Shown piece by piece: positions 1 to 10,569 of a stretch of DNA of 64,000 nt. The notes under the pieces were generated by a model. That model worked only from the letters and a program-made list of their open reading frames with translations, was not told where the DNA came from and did not search any database. Source of the stretch: Aselliscus stoliczkanus (lineage: Eukaryota > Chordata > Mammalia > Chiroptera > Hipposideridae); contig CM066737.1 of NCBI GenBank assembly GCA_033961575.1, positions 64,314,771 through 64,378,770 of the forward strand, read 5' to 3'. Each line of letters starts with the position of its first letter. Within the stretch, counting starts at the first letter, position 1. Made by a program: the position numbers and the translations under genes.

Positions 1-2100
1 GTCAGGCACTTATAATTGTGCTTATTGACAGTATAGACCCTTGTCCATTCTTTCCCCTAGTCATATGATGGCATCAAGCTACCTGAACATACTTCTGCAA
101 CAATTTGTATCTCTGTTATTAAGGACAGGGTAGAGATTTATCCCCTTAAGGAAAAATCCCAAGTAAAGATACCCTTTTTTGATATGATAGTTAAGTGGCT
201 ATCTGATGTTAAAATTAGTATTCCAATGGAATTGAGATGTTAGTTCTACCCCCATCAGAGTTTAGGAGGGCCCTCGATCTATCTTGCAGGATGCAAGAAA
301 GGTAAATATTGACTAATTTCAAAAGATTTGCCTCTTCAGTCCACTAATGTGCAAGAAAACTGAAAAATAATGTTAAGCCACCTAAGGGAATGTAGCTGAA
401 ATAAGGCATAGAGTTTTTGTTTTACCACCATCACATCATGTTTTCATAGATGGTTTTCAGAAAAACAATGAAAAAATGAAGCATGCACATTTTAAGGTTT
501 GTACATAAAAGGCAGCAAAGCATTACATATAGACAAACTAGGACTACAAATTAAGTTTAGGAAAAAAGCAACGGAACAGTTCTGCATGAACTGAGACTAA
601 TTTCTACCCAACATAAACTGATAAGGTAAACAAGAAGCAGTGGTAATTGGAAGTATGGCAAGATTTTCATTAAACATAAGAAAGGTAGAATATATATTTC
701 TCATGGACTAGTCCATGTTTATCCATGGAGAATTTGTGTGCTAGATATGTATACTTTGTAAATCTTAGATATCTTGGTTAAACTTCACAAATCTCAGATC
801 TTGGTTAAACTATCACCCCTTCTCCCCCAGTGATAATTGCCAGGGATTTCCAGGAAGGTGCAAAGAACATTGGATCCAGACCAGGTCAGGGATGGTGTCT
901 GGCCCTGAATAAATAGTGGTGTCAATTCTGGAATTAGAATATTGTTCTAAAGCAAACACACTAGTCCAAGTGCAGGAGACTGGACTAGAATAAAAAGCTA
1001 AGGAAGTTTTCCTATCTTACAAAGCCATGCCTCCATCAAAGCCAGGAGTTTGCTTAGGTGAATTGCTTTTCAAGCAAAGATGAGGATCAAATTATTAGAA
1101 AACAGTGGCAGGCACATTTGAGACTTCAGCAATAGCAAGATGTAATAAGATGATTGGGAAGTTGAAGAAAATCTATGCAGATGTGTGGAGTACATACTGA
1201 ACCACTTAGCTGAATACCAGTTTCTTCTTGATCTAGTGCAATTATCCATTACAGATCTTGAGGAAAAAAAATCAAAAATTAAAAAGAATAAAATGAATTC
1301 TCTTATTTACAAGTAAATTCTAGGACAAAGATAAGATACACCAGGTGGAGTTTAACTTAAAAGAAAATCATCATCAAAGAGCATGTCAAAGTTTGTATTC
1401 CAATGGATCTTATTGGAGACTTAGGGTCTTAACCAAGATTTGGGATCCTAACCTCAAGCAGCTTTAAGGCTAAGAGGGCAACATCAAGGGCATAGCAACA
1501 AGTAAACATAAATTGCATGTACATGGATATTTAATTTTTGGACTGCCCCTTGTAGAAGTGCATCTTATTTCTTGTTCTTCTATCCCTCTGTTGCTCATTC
1601 CTGAGAGATTACCTTGGTGAGATCATGCAGCTTGCCCTTACAGTATGACTACCCTACCCTCTCTGCCTGCCCACACACACACAAGAAAAAAACACCTTCA
1701 ACAAACAGTACATGAAGTAAAACTTTTAATAAATTAGATGACTTTATAACCTGAAACAGACACCAAAAATGTGAATCACCTCAGAGAAACAACTATTGTA
1801 TATAAATGAAGTAAAAGTCACTATAGTGTATAAATGGGTATAGAAGAGAGACGAGGAAAGAAGATAGAAAAAGTGTCTGAAGGAGGAGCAATAATGCTAG
1901 AATCAAAAGAATCTAACAGTAAGTCTCTTGCATGTTTCCTCTGTTCTATTTTCCTGAGGGTACCTTTTCTATATCAGTCTGTATCTTGAGGTTTTAGTCT
2001 TTTGCTCTTCAGCATAAACTCTTAGGTGAAGGAAAGCTCAATGTACCTCATAACTGTTGCCTAACTTCATCCTGATCCATGGGCCCAGCACTCCTATGGA
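1..2100. other. Unique-looking intergenic DNA, no gene seen
   Basis: This AT-rich stretch has no ORF of useful length, no recognisable repeat with clear boundaries and no tRNA-like fold. The only simple sequence is a very short CA run near 1674-1683. It may include introns of a distant gene or old decayed repeats that I cannot recognise by eye. Confidence 0.5.
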
Positions 2101-2101
2101 A

Positions 2102-2254
2102 GCAGTAATTCTCAACCATGGCTTCTCAAGGAAGAACATGGGGAGATTTTATATCTGCCTATGCCTGGTCCCAGTACAAGAGAGTCTTTAGGGATTGGTA
2201 TTTTTTAAAAGCTCTCTAGGTATATCTAATGGATAGCCAGGGTTGTAAAACAGT
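2102..2254. mobile_element. hAT-type MITE remnant (MER5/Charlie-like)
   Basis: The left end reads cagtaattctcaacc and the reverse complement of the right end reads cactgttttacaacc, which are imperfect terminal inverted repeats of the 'cagtggttctcaacc' kind. The interior keeps the typical near-palindromic layout, with 'gggattggtattttttaaaag' on the right side. This matches non-autonomous hAT-Charlie elements common in mammals. The exact subfamily is not assigned. Confidence 0.55.
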
Positions 2255-2269
2255 GCTAACTCATTTGTT

Positions 2270-2565
2270 CTAAAATTTTGTGTGCAGAAATAATTCTCTG
2301 GGGAACTTGTTAAAAATGTAGTTTTCTGAACCACAGAATTTCACATCGAGTACGTCTAAGAAGGGGCCTGGGACTTCACTTTTTTTTTTTTGAGGGCAGT
2401 GTCACTGGCCCTCATATGTGGGACCCGAACCGGGGCCGCTGGCTTCCCAAGCCAGCGCTTAACCTCTGCGCCACTCGGCCGGCCTGGGACTTCACATTTT
2501 TAATAAGTACCTAAGGGATACAGATGCAGATAAATCAGGAGCCCATTTTGAGAACTCCTGCAATA
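2270..2565. mobile_element. Second hAT-like MITE remnant, split by a SINE
   Basis: The sequence 'ctctggggaacttgttaaaaatg' on the left and 'gagcccattttgagaactcctg' on the right are the two halves of a MER5-like hAT element. A short SINE at 2380-2484 separates them. With the SINE and one duplicate removed, the halves rejoin at 'gggcctgggacttcac'. Confidence 0.5.
2380..2484 (-). mobile_element. tRNA-derived SINE, type A short form
   Basis: Read on the minus strand, it begins GGCCGGCCGAGTGG, has a B-box-like CCGGTTCGGGTCCC, and ends 'gggccagtgacactgccctc' followed by an A tail. The target-site duplication 'tgggacttcac' occurs at 2369-2379 and again after the element. The short form is the tRNA-related head only, about 105 bp. 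It interrupts an older hAT MITE. Confidence 0.9.
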
Positions 2566-2845
2566 ACACTATTGTCTGTTTCACATGCTCCCAAAGCTCT
2601 AGTTTTCACTACATGATGTATGAAATGTGACTGTAAAGCAAATGTAATCCATAAGCCCCACTGAAGAATACTGTATCATTGCCATGTCTGAGTAAATGGA
2701 TTTTGATTGTCTTAGATGTTGACCATTTAGAAACTTGGGGAATTTTTTACCCTACCCATATCCTTGTTATTTAAGAAAAGTTCTTAGAAGTGAAATTTCA
2801 TTAATTGGAAGAAAGTTTCTTAGAAGTGCAAATCCAATGACTGTA

Positions 2846-3540
2846 GTAGTTTTCTGTTACTGCTTAACAAATTTCCACACATTTAGTGGCTTAAAACAAC
2901 ATATATTATTATTTTTTATTTTTTTGAATTTATTTTTATTTTTCAATTTTATTTATTTTTTAAAGGTTTTATTGGGGAACCGGACGAAGGGAACAACGTT
3001 GGGGAATCGGGGAAGGGGAACAGACAAGTTGCTGTCTTTTTGTTCTTCGGTCTAGTTGTGGAGGACATCACTTCACTGGCCCATGTTGATATTATCATTG
3101 CGCTCTTCCTGGCTGAGGCAGTCGCTTGCTGGCCATTGGACAGCAGCTTAGGGCAGCTCACGAAAGCACACACCAGCTGCCAGCCAGCCCTACTGCAGCC
3201 TATGCCGATGCCGGCAACTCACAGCAGTCAGCTCCAGGTTGAGCTGTTGTTCACCATCTTAGCTGTAAAATGCACAGAGTCACTGGCCCTCATGTGGGAT
3301 CTGAACCAGGGCCCTGCTACTCAGAGCTGGCATCCCAAGCCAACTCTTAACCAATGTGCCACTCGGCCGGCCTAAAACAACATATTATCTTACAGTTTTC
3401 ATGGTTCAGGAATCTTGGAATTGCCCGAACTGTGTCAGCAGTTCTCTGATCTTAGTCAAAGGATCTGAGATCTCAGGATCTCACAGGGCTGGGTGTGTTG
3501 GCCAAGCTGTGTTCATTTCTTGGGGAAACAAGCTATGATA
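2846..3540 (-). mobile_element. MLT1-like MaLR LTR remnant, split by a SINE
   Basis: The sequence 'acaaatttccacacatttagtgg' followed by 'cttaaaacaacatatattat' and, after the SINE, 'tcttacagttttcatggttcagg' matches the reverse complement of ERVL-MaLR MLT1 LTRs, which read 'gtggcttaaaacaaca...ttacagttctgg'. Boundaries are approximate because the copy is old. Confidence 0.5.
2911..3372 (-). mobile_element. tRNA-derived SINE, type A long form
   Basis: The head (GGCCGGCCGAGTGG on the minus strand) ends at 3372. It is followed by an extended body that the short form lacks, ending in ccccaataaaacctttaaa. Flanking duplicates 'taaaacaacatat' lie at 2892-2904 and after 3372. Total length is about 460 bp including an expanded AT-rich tail. 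Open frames inside it are incidental SINE frames. Confidence 0.88.
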
Positions 3541-3554
3541 TTGTAATTTATAAT

Positions 3555-4290
3555 AAATATATATTTGGTCTTTATCCGTGTCCACTGTTCCTGAGACAGA
3601 ACTCCTAAACCCTTGGAATTTCCTAAGTGATGAGAGTGATAAAGGTATTTTGTTATGTTAATAAGGTGACTTTTGGAAAGCACTTAAGAAGGAAGCTGGT
3701 TAAGAGGAAAACCAACTATGTGATTAGAGAATTTGAACTTTCAATCCCATCCCCCTCACCTCTTAGAACTAGAGAAGGCCTGGAAATTGAGTTCGGTCAC
3801 CATTTGCCAGTGGTTTACTCAGTCATGCCTATGTAATGAAGCCTCAATAGAAACCCAAAAGGACAGGGTTCATAGAGCTTCTGGATTGGTGAACATGGAG
3901 ATTTGGGGAGAGTGGTGCCTTTGGAGAGGACATGGAAGTTATGTGTGTTTTCTCCATACCTTGCACTATGCTTCTCTTCAATCTGGCTGTTCCTGGGTAT
4001 TATCTTATTATAATAAACTGGTAATCTAGTAAGCAAAATGTGTCTCTGAGTTCTGTGAGCTGCTCTAGCAAATTAGTCAAACTTAAGGAGAGGGTTACTG
4101 GAACCTCTAATTTATAGCCAGTTGATCAGAAGCACAGATGACACCCTGGACTTGTGATAGGCATCTGAAATGGGGGCAGTCTTGTGGGACTAAGCCCTTA
4201 ATCTGTGGAATCTGATGCTATCTCCCGGTACATAGTGTCAGAATTGAATTGAATTGTAGGACACCCATCTGGTGTTGCTTGGTAGTGAGG
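3555..4290 (+). mobile_element. Probable endogenous retrovirus LTR remnant
   Basis: The stretch has an LTR-like layout, with a polyadenylation signal at about 4011-4017 (ataataaactgg), then 'tgtgtctctgagttctgtgagc' and a long U5-like tail ending near 'gaattgtaggacacccatctgg'. I recognise the pattern as a common mammalian LTR but cannot name the family reliably. No coding internal region is attached. Confidence 0.45.
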
Positions 4291-4299
4291 GAAATCCCT

Positions 4300-6140
4300 G
4301 CCACATGTTGAAATTGGTACTAGAATCATTTTCCAAGGTCATGTGATTGTAGGCAGAAAGCTGTTGCTTGCAATTATAGGACTGAGGTCTCCACTTTCTT
4401 GCTGCCCATCTACCGGAGGCCACTCAGCTCCTAGAGGACCCCGTAGCATTTCCTTGTCACATTGGCCTTTCAGAGGTCCCCTTACAACATGGCAGGCTAT
4501 TTCTTGAAAGCCTGCAGGAGAATACCTCATTCTGGTGGGCTAAGACACAGTCTTACATAAAATCATATAACATCTTTGCCACCATATAGCATAACCTAAT
4601 GAAAAGAGTCCTTTGCCATACTCTGTTGGCTAGAAGAAAGTCATAGGTTCTGCTGGCTTTCAAGGGGAGGAGATTATACAAATGCTTAATCCATTGGAGG
4701 ACATCTTAGAATTCTTCATATGACAATGATTAAATAAAGAAGCATCCTAAGCATCAAATATGTCTTAGAAGGAAGTGTGGTAAATGGAAAACAAAATCAA
4801 GAGAAAGAATTTTAGCAAGTTCATCACCACAGAAAAACTAAAGAGTAGAAGGAGAAAAATTCCTCAAAATAAATTTCAAAAGATGTTATTCGAAAGGCCA
4901 ACTAAGTTGTAGTGGGATGAAAATATTAAAAATGTATAGAAACTCTGATGTGGCAATTGTTGTCTCTGGGGATCTTTTTGATTATACTTAAGGAAAAGAT
5001 GTTAATATACTCTATTTAAATTTTATAATGTTGGAAGATGACCCATTGGCTGAGAACTAAAAAAAATTCCTTTTGATGATCTGTATTAGTGATGTTTTTG
5101 ATTTCATAAATACTTAAGTTTGGGGAAAACAAATTTTACTTTATGTGAATATAAATATATATGCCATGATTTAAAGCAGTAAGTGTTTAAAACTGAACTA
5201 GATTTCTGAGAAATGTTTTTCTGGTTCACAGACATTTAGAGGATGGGTAACTAATAATAATGACCAGGATGGACCCAGCCTTGAGTTCTTTTCCCATTCA
5301 GCAACACTAATGCATTTCATACCTGATCTCCAGATTTTATGGAATGAGATTATTGACCCAGTGACACTCTCTCTGCTATTATCTAGATGGTGCACATATT
5401 GGAAAGACAATATTAAGTTTGAGAGTACATTATGTAAAAATTGCATTTCCATGCTCTGACATGACATACAAAATGCCAACCACCCATGTCATAGTGGTAG
5501 GGTGGCTGACACCTTTGCAATTGATTAGGCTTTGGTTAATCCTAAATAGCTTAAGATTAGTCATATAATCACATAATTAAGGTTTCTGATATTATCACAT
5601 GGCAGCCCCTAGGGTCTCCATTATATCATGTGTCTATCCTCTTAATCTGAAGCATCTTCTATAAAGAAGTAACTACTGGAGAAAGAAATAAACTTTTTTT
5701 TGTATTTTTATATGACATGTGATAGATAGATATATATAATCAATTCAAGTATGTAGTCTGTTGACTGCCAGGCCTTTTCTGCATGTAAATGTCTCCTGGA
5801 TGTCTTAAAGGGTTATGGACATTCAAGCATTCCTAAGCATTAGACTTGTGATTTTAATGTGATGCTGTTAGAGAATTTATATTTCATGTAACATGATTAA
5901 AAGCCCCTTCTTTCTGTTCTGCCTTAGGGAAGGTAAAATCAAAGTTATATTCCTTTAGATGCTCTGTGAATTGAATATATTATAGTATTTAAACTGACAG
6001 TCAGGTGATTCTCTTTGTAATATGACCCTGAATATACAGCCACTAGTGTTTTTCTTGTCCAATCTGGGATTAATTGAGAACACAGTCTTGTGCCTAAGTG
6101 CATGGAAAGAGTTGACTACTGTCTCCCTCTGGCACAATTA
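4300..6140. other. Intergenic DNA, nothing recognised
   Basis: No repeat with clear ends is seen. The longest open frame (93 codons, minus strand, 5198-5479) has no family signature that I can identify. There are AT-rich tracts around 5690-5750. Confidence 0.4.
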
Positions 6141-6149
6141 CGATTCAGT

Positions 6150-6740
6150 GACTTCAAAATTAATGTTTTATTTTTTATATTTAATTAATTTTGTGAATAG
6201 ATTCACATGGCTCAAAAATGAAGAACTATAAACAGGTACATGGTGAAAAGTCTGCCTTCCACCCTGTACCTAGGTCCTACCTCACATTTCACATTTAGCC
6301 ACTCGTAATTTGTTTATTCTGTATCTTTCCATGTCACTGTGCATTGAATCAATTTCTGCATTTCTATTCTGTTGCATTGATCTCTCTGTCAGTTCATGTA
6401 ACAGTATGGCTGTGTTTTATTTTGAGGCTTTATATTAAATTTTAATACCTAATAGGGCTGATTTCTAATGCTTGCTCTTCTTTTTTCAATTTTTTATGAT
6501 GATGATTTCCTTTTTTTTATATGAACTCTAGAATCAGCTTGTCTAGTTTAAAAAATTATTGATATTTTAAACAGATTGCATATTTATAAATTGACTTAGG
6601 GAACATTGATATTTTCATGATGTTGTCATTGTCTACAGAAGCATAGTAAAGTCTCTGGATGATTGATTTGCTAATAGTACTAAAGGACAAGTGAAATAAA
6701 ATTTCCAAGTTTCTGGGTAGATGTGGACTTCCAACCAAAC
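6150..6740 (-). mobile_element. Old L1 fragment (3' UTR plus end of ORF2)
   Basis: The left part ('gaatagattcacatggctca...') resembles an old L1M 3' UTR. The right part ('gcattgatctctctgtcag' to 'gaacattgatattttcatgatg') is the reverse complement of the distal ORF2 region, the same segment seen at 60560-60860 in the large L1. No reading frame survives. Confidence 0.6.
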
Positions 6741-6782
6741 AATGTCTAGGTACATGAACAAGGTAAACCAAACAAAATCAAT

Positions 6783-6783
<1 letters not shown>

Positions 6784-6820
<37 letters not shown>
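6784..6820. repeat. (GT)n microsatellite
   Basis: An uninterrupted GT tract of about 18 units. It produces spurious Cys-Val and His-Thr repeat frames on both strands. Confidence 0.98.
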
Positions 6821-6821
<1 letters not shown>

Positions 6822-6829
6822 GGGGAGGG

Positions 6830-6942
6830 TGAGAATCAATCATTTCAAACATTGGGAAAAGTTGCAAGGAGAGTATAAAGAACACTTGAATTCCCTTTAT
6901 CAGATTCACATATTAACAGGTTGCCTCACTTGCTTTCTCTGC

Positions 6943-6973
<31 letters not shown>

Positions 6974-7690
6974 ATTTTTTCTGAACCACTGTTAAGTTGC
7001 AAACAGCAAACCCTTATAGCCCTTTATCCCTAAATACTTTGGGCTGTATTAGCTAAAAATAAGGACAATTCTTTCTTAATATACCATCCATATTCTGATT
7101 TTTTTCAGTTCACCCTGTCACTTAGTTTTAGTTGGGAATGGTTCCTCAGCCTTTCTTTGTCTTTGAAGATGTTTACAACTTTGAAGAATGCAGGGCTTTA
7201 AAAATTAAAATGTTCTTCATTTTGAGTTTGTTCCTTATTTTCTGATTAGATTCAAGTTTTTCAACCTGGGATGTAATGCCACATAAGTGATGTGTTCTTC
7301 CTGGAGTGTCACATCTATAGACACATGATATACACCTGCACCTTACATCATTCAGACAAGCTGCTGCTAATTTCTCAATGTTGTAGTTGCTATTTTTCTC
7401 TTGCAAGTATTGAGTCATACGTGGGAAGATATTTTAAAACCATGAAAATATCCTACTGCTGCCAGATCAAACTGGCCTCTCCAGGTTTAGTGTCCATTGA
7501 TAATTTTTATCTATATAAATTTTTACTATGATGGCTATAAATGAGGATATTTCTAACTGTGGCAATCCCTGTAATTTTATCAAGGATTATCCCACTCTTC
7601 ATCTATTTATTTATTTGTATACTTATTAGCTATTATTAGTGTGATCATGGATATTTATGTCTTCAATGATTTGTAATCCAGCAATAAATT
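6830..7690 (-). mobile_element. Old L1M 3' UTR-type fragment
   Basis: Segments such as 'gaaccactgttaagttgcaaac', 'tttatccctaaatacttt', 'ctgattagattcaag', 'cataagtgatgtgttcttc' and 'gtgtccattgataattttt' occur in the order expected for reverse-oriented mammalian L1M 3' sequence. A related copy lies at 33935-34532. A (CA)n tract at 6943-6968 interrupts it. Confidence 0.55.
6943..6968. repeat. (CA)n microsatellite
   Basis: About 13 uninterrupted CA units lie inside the old L1 fragment. Confidence 0.97.
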
Positions 7691-7817
7691 CATTTTGGAC
7701 ATATTGTTGGGGTGCCTGTGTGGCTGTGTTTTCTCTCCAGCTAAGATGTAATCTTCCTAACAATGGGGATTTTACTTCTGTTTCCTCCCAATTGAATTTC
7801 CCTTTCCCTGTGTGCGT

Positions 7818-7846
7818 GCCTACGTACACGTGTGCACGTGCGCGCG

Positions 7847-7887
<41 letters not shown>
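7818..7887. repeat. Compound (CG)n(CA)n alternating purine-pyrimidine tract
   Basis: The sequence passes from imperfect GTGCACGTG through about eight CG dinucleotides (7840-7855) into about 16 CA units. Almost the whole 70 bp alternates purine and pyrimidine, the classic pattern for left-handed (Z) DNA. The 133-codon minus frame and 92-codon plus frame across it are repeat artefacts. Confidence 0.95.
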
Positions 7888-7890
<3 letters not shown>

Positions 7891-8029
7891 AGTCCAGAGC
7901 TCTGCTTACAGAAGTCACTTATTAAGACTGAATAAATGACCAAATGTCTTGAGGGTGCTGACAATGACATTTGTAACCTCAAGCCATAGACATCGTGTAG
8001 TTGCCTTCTGTGGATCATTGTAGCCACCG

Positions 8030-8970
8030 TGAAATAAAATATTGGAAGTTTAATATGGATGTCTGTGATAACTGTTTAGGATATGGTTAATAGAGAATCA
8101 ATATTTTTATTTTAAGTATGCTTCAAAGGCTATTTTCATTAGAGACCCAAACTGTAGCATGAAAAACCTCAAACATGAATCTTTGCTCATATTGTATATG
8201 AAAAGTCACATAGGAAAGTTTGGTTTCAATTTGTTTTCCTACTCTGTAGTGTCTAATGCTCCTTCTATTGCAATATTGTTTTTTAATGTAAAACTTGGTG
8301 TGATTCTCATTTCCCACCTGAATCTCCCTGGTTTGTTTCTTCCCTGATACTCTGTAAAGCAATAGAAACAGATAATACTTTTTCTGATAACCTCAAAGTT
8401 TATATAGGACATTGACTTTGGAGATGGCACGTTGTTGGTGGATTAAAAGTAAGTTTCTTTTTCCAGTTAATTTTCAAGAATATGAATTTTTCTTATTATG
8501 TATTGTAGAAATTACTTGCATAGACTTTTGAGACTTCAGAAGTCCTTTAGGAAAATTTGTGTTCGTGGATGTATATATACGATAAAAACACACATGTTTC
8601 TGTGCCCTACCATATATCTGTTTACATAAGATACACACAAATATGTTATTTTTCCTCTATCTACTTCATTCATTATTTTCAAGGTGTCTTAGTAGCAGAA
8701 GTATTTCAGCTTCAATAAATCCCTTTTTTTGTTATAGCATTTCCCCTATTCTATCCTAGCACAGTTTGTGGGGGAAGGTGTTCTCTAAAAACATTACCTG
8801 TTGGTAGTTGTTGTCTTAAGAGACTCCTGAGTCCCTGTTCAGGGATTTTAATTCACTCCGTCTCAAGGTTCTAAAACTAGCCTCTTGTGACCTTTTTTGT
8901 GTGTGTGTTTTGTATTTCCTTGAAGGAACTTCATCTAATCCAATTTCTGTTGCAGCCTTGAGGTTTAGAA
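8030..8970. other. Intergenic DNA, nothing recognised
   Basis: AT-rich sequence without a recognisable gene or bounded repeat. Frames of 60-80 codons on both strands carry no family signature. Confidence 0.4.
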
Positions 8971-8983
8971 TAAAACTTTTTAT

Positions 8984-9009
8984 ACACACACACACACACA
9001 CACACACAC
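8984..9009. repeat. (CA)n microsatellite
   Basis: About 13 CA units followed by a degraded CA continuation to about 9026. Confidence 0.97.
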
Positions 9010-9211
9010 GTGCACAAACACACACAAATGGAAGTAATATTCTAAAGGAAATCAGTGGCAAAAAAAAAAAATTCTGGCTTTGGGTGCAGCTTGATGTTAA
9101 CACAGATTGATGTGTCATACAGTGTCACCTCTTTATAAATAGTCGGGGATACCATTTAAGAGTAACATATAAGCTGGTGTAATTGGTGATACCATTATGC
9201 CTGACAGTTTT

Positions 9212-9632
9212 GTGTTTTTTTTAAAAGATTTTATTGGGAGATTCGGGGAGGGGAACAGCGTTGGGGAATCGGGGAAGGGGAACAGACAAGTTGCTGTCCT
9301 TTTGTTCTTCAGTCTAGTTGCGGAGGACATTGGTTCACTGGCCCATGTTGATATCGTCATTGTGCTCTTCCCGGATGATGCAGATCGGTCGCCAGCCTCT
9401 GGATGGTCGCTCACCGTGGCTATTGGCAGCTCACGCTGGCTGCCAGCCACTCACTGTAGCCTATGGCAGCCCACTGCAGCCTATACCGTCGCCAGGGCTC
9501 ACAAAGCCCAGCTCCAGGTGGAGCTGTTGTTAGCTGTAGAGGGCAGTGTCACTGGCCCTCATATGTGGGATCCGAACCGGGGCTGCTGGCATCCCAAACC
9601 AGCTCTTAACCAATGCGCCACTCGGCCGGCCC
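9212..9632 (-). mobile_element. tRNA-derived SINE, type A long form
   Basis: This is a full-length long-form element of about 420 bp. The head with 'ggccggccgagtggcgcatt' ends at 9632 on the minus strand. The tail carries AATAAAATCTTTT followed by A residues, read as t-rich on the plus strand at 9215-9236. The target-site duplication 'cctgacagtttt' is at 9200-9211 and 9636-9646. Frames inside it (150 codons plus, 105 codons minus) are shared by other copies and are not genes. Confidence 0.93.
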
Positions 9633-9649
9633 TACCTGACAGTTTTTAA

Positions 9650-10310
9650 CACCATTATTTTAAGAGATAGCCAAATAATAAAGGTAATTCAATAAAAAGG
9701 CTAACGTATCAGAACTAAGAATATTTTCTACTCTAAATATTGGGAAATGAGGTATTTAATTTGCTCCCTTCCTCCAACTTTTCACAAATGTACTCCTCTA
9801 ATTTCTATTTATGTTTTGGGAATATTGGAAAATAATATTTGACAAAGCTTAAAGATGAAGTTTCCAATCACAAGACATAATTATTTTAGCCTCTTTAAGC
9901 CTAAATTTGGCATTGTCCCTTTATTTGTTTAGTTTATTTTTATTTTTATTTATTATTATTATTTTTTTACCAACACAACACATTTTTCTATAGTATATTT
10001 TTGGTGAGTTGAGCATTCAGGACAAAATATCAAAAGTATGTAACATCTTTTTTCTTGGAACTTAATTCTTTTTCATAAAAAAAAACTGAGTGTCATGGCA
10101 GTTCCATGATTTAAAAATGTGTCCTTTATCTACATTTCAAAGTCGAGTCTTTTGTTCTTTATTTTTACTCTTGTTACCACTACCATCTCACCTCATGTCC
10201 TCACCCTTTGTTTAATCTGTATGTTTCTGAACTTTATTCTTGTCCTTACTTGAATTCTTTTTTCCTTTGAAGACCATGAAAGTGTTAGTCTGTTTTAGTT
10301 TGTACATGAT
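9650..10310. other. Intergenic DNA, nothing recognised
   Basis: AT-rich, with a TTTA-rich patch at about 9930-9967. I see no gene or bounded repeat. Confidence 0.4.
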
Positions 10311-10317
10311 GCTACTC

Positions 10318-10568
10318 TCAGAGTGGCAGTGTCATACCAGTGAAAAGCATACAGGCCCCAGAGAATTCAAAAGAGCTGCCTTCACAGCCTGAGTCTGCTT
10401 CTGACTAGCTGTGTTTTTCTACACAAATAACTTATATATGGCTTCCTTATTTATGATATAAATGATTATTATCCATTTCTTCAAATAGTTATTATGAGGG
10501 TTAAACTAAATAACACATGTAAGCATCTAGTTCAGGTCTGGCACATAGGCAGTACCTGGAATATGGTT
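10318..10568 (+). mobile_element. MIR SINE
   Basis: The order 'agtggcagtgtcataccagtg', 'cctgagtctgcttctgactag', 'ctgtgtttttctaca', 'gttattatgagggttaaa', 'acatgtaagcatctagttc' and 'tctggcacataggcagtacc' follows the mammalian-wide MIR consensus, including the core region and the tRNA-like head. It is old and diverged, as expected for this family. Confidence 0.75.
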
Positions 10569-10569
10569 G

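Noticed and set aside
7626..8027. 133-codon minus frame with Cys-Val and Ala-Arg repeats
   Set aside because: The repeats are translations of the (CG)n(CA)n microsatellite.
9197..9649. 150-codon open frame, the longest uninterrupted plus-strand frame in the first 18 kb
   Set aside because: It lies within a long type A SINE. Equivalent frames recur in the other copies (for example 62979-63353 and 49350-49676), so it is a repeat frame and not a gene.
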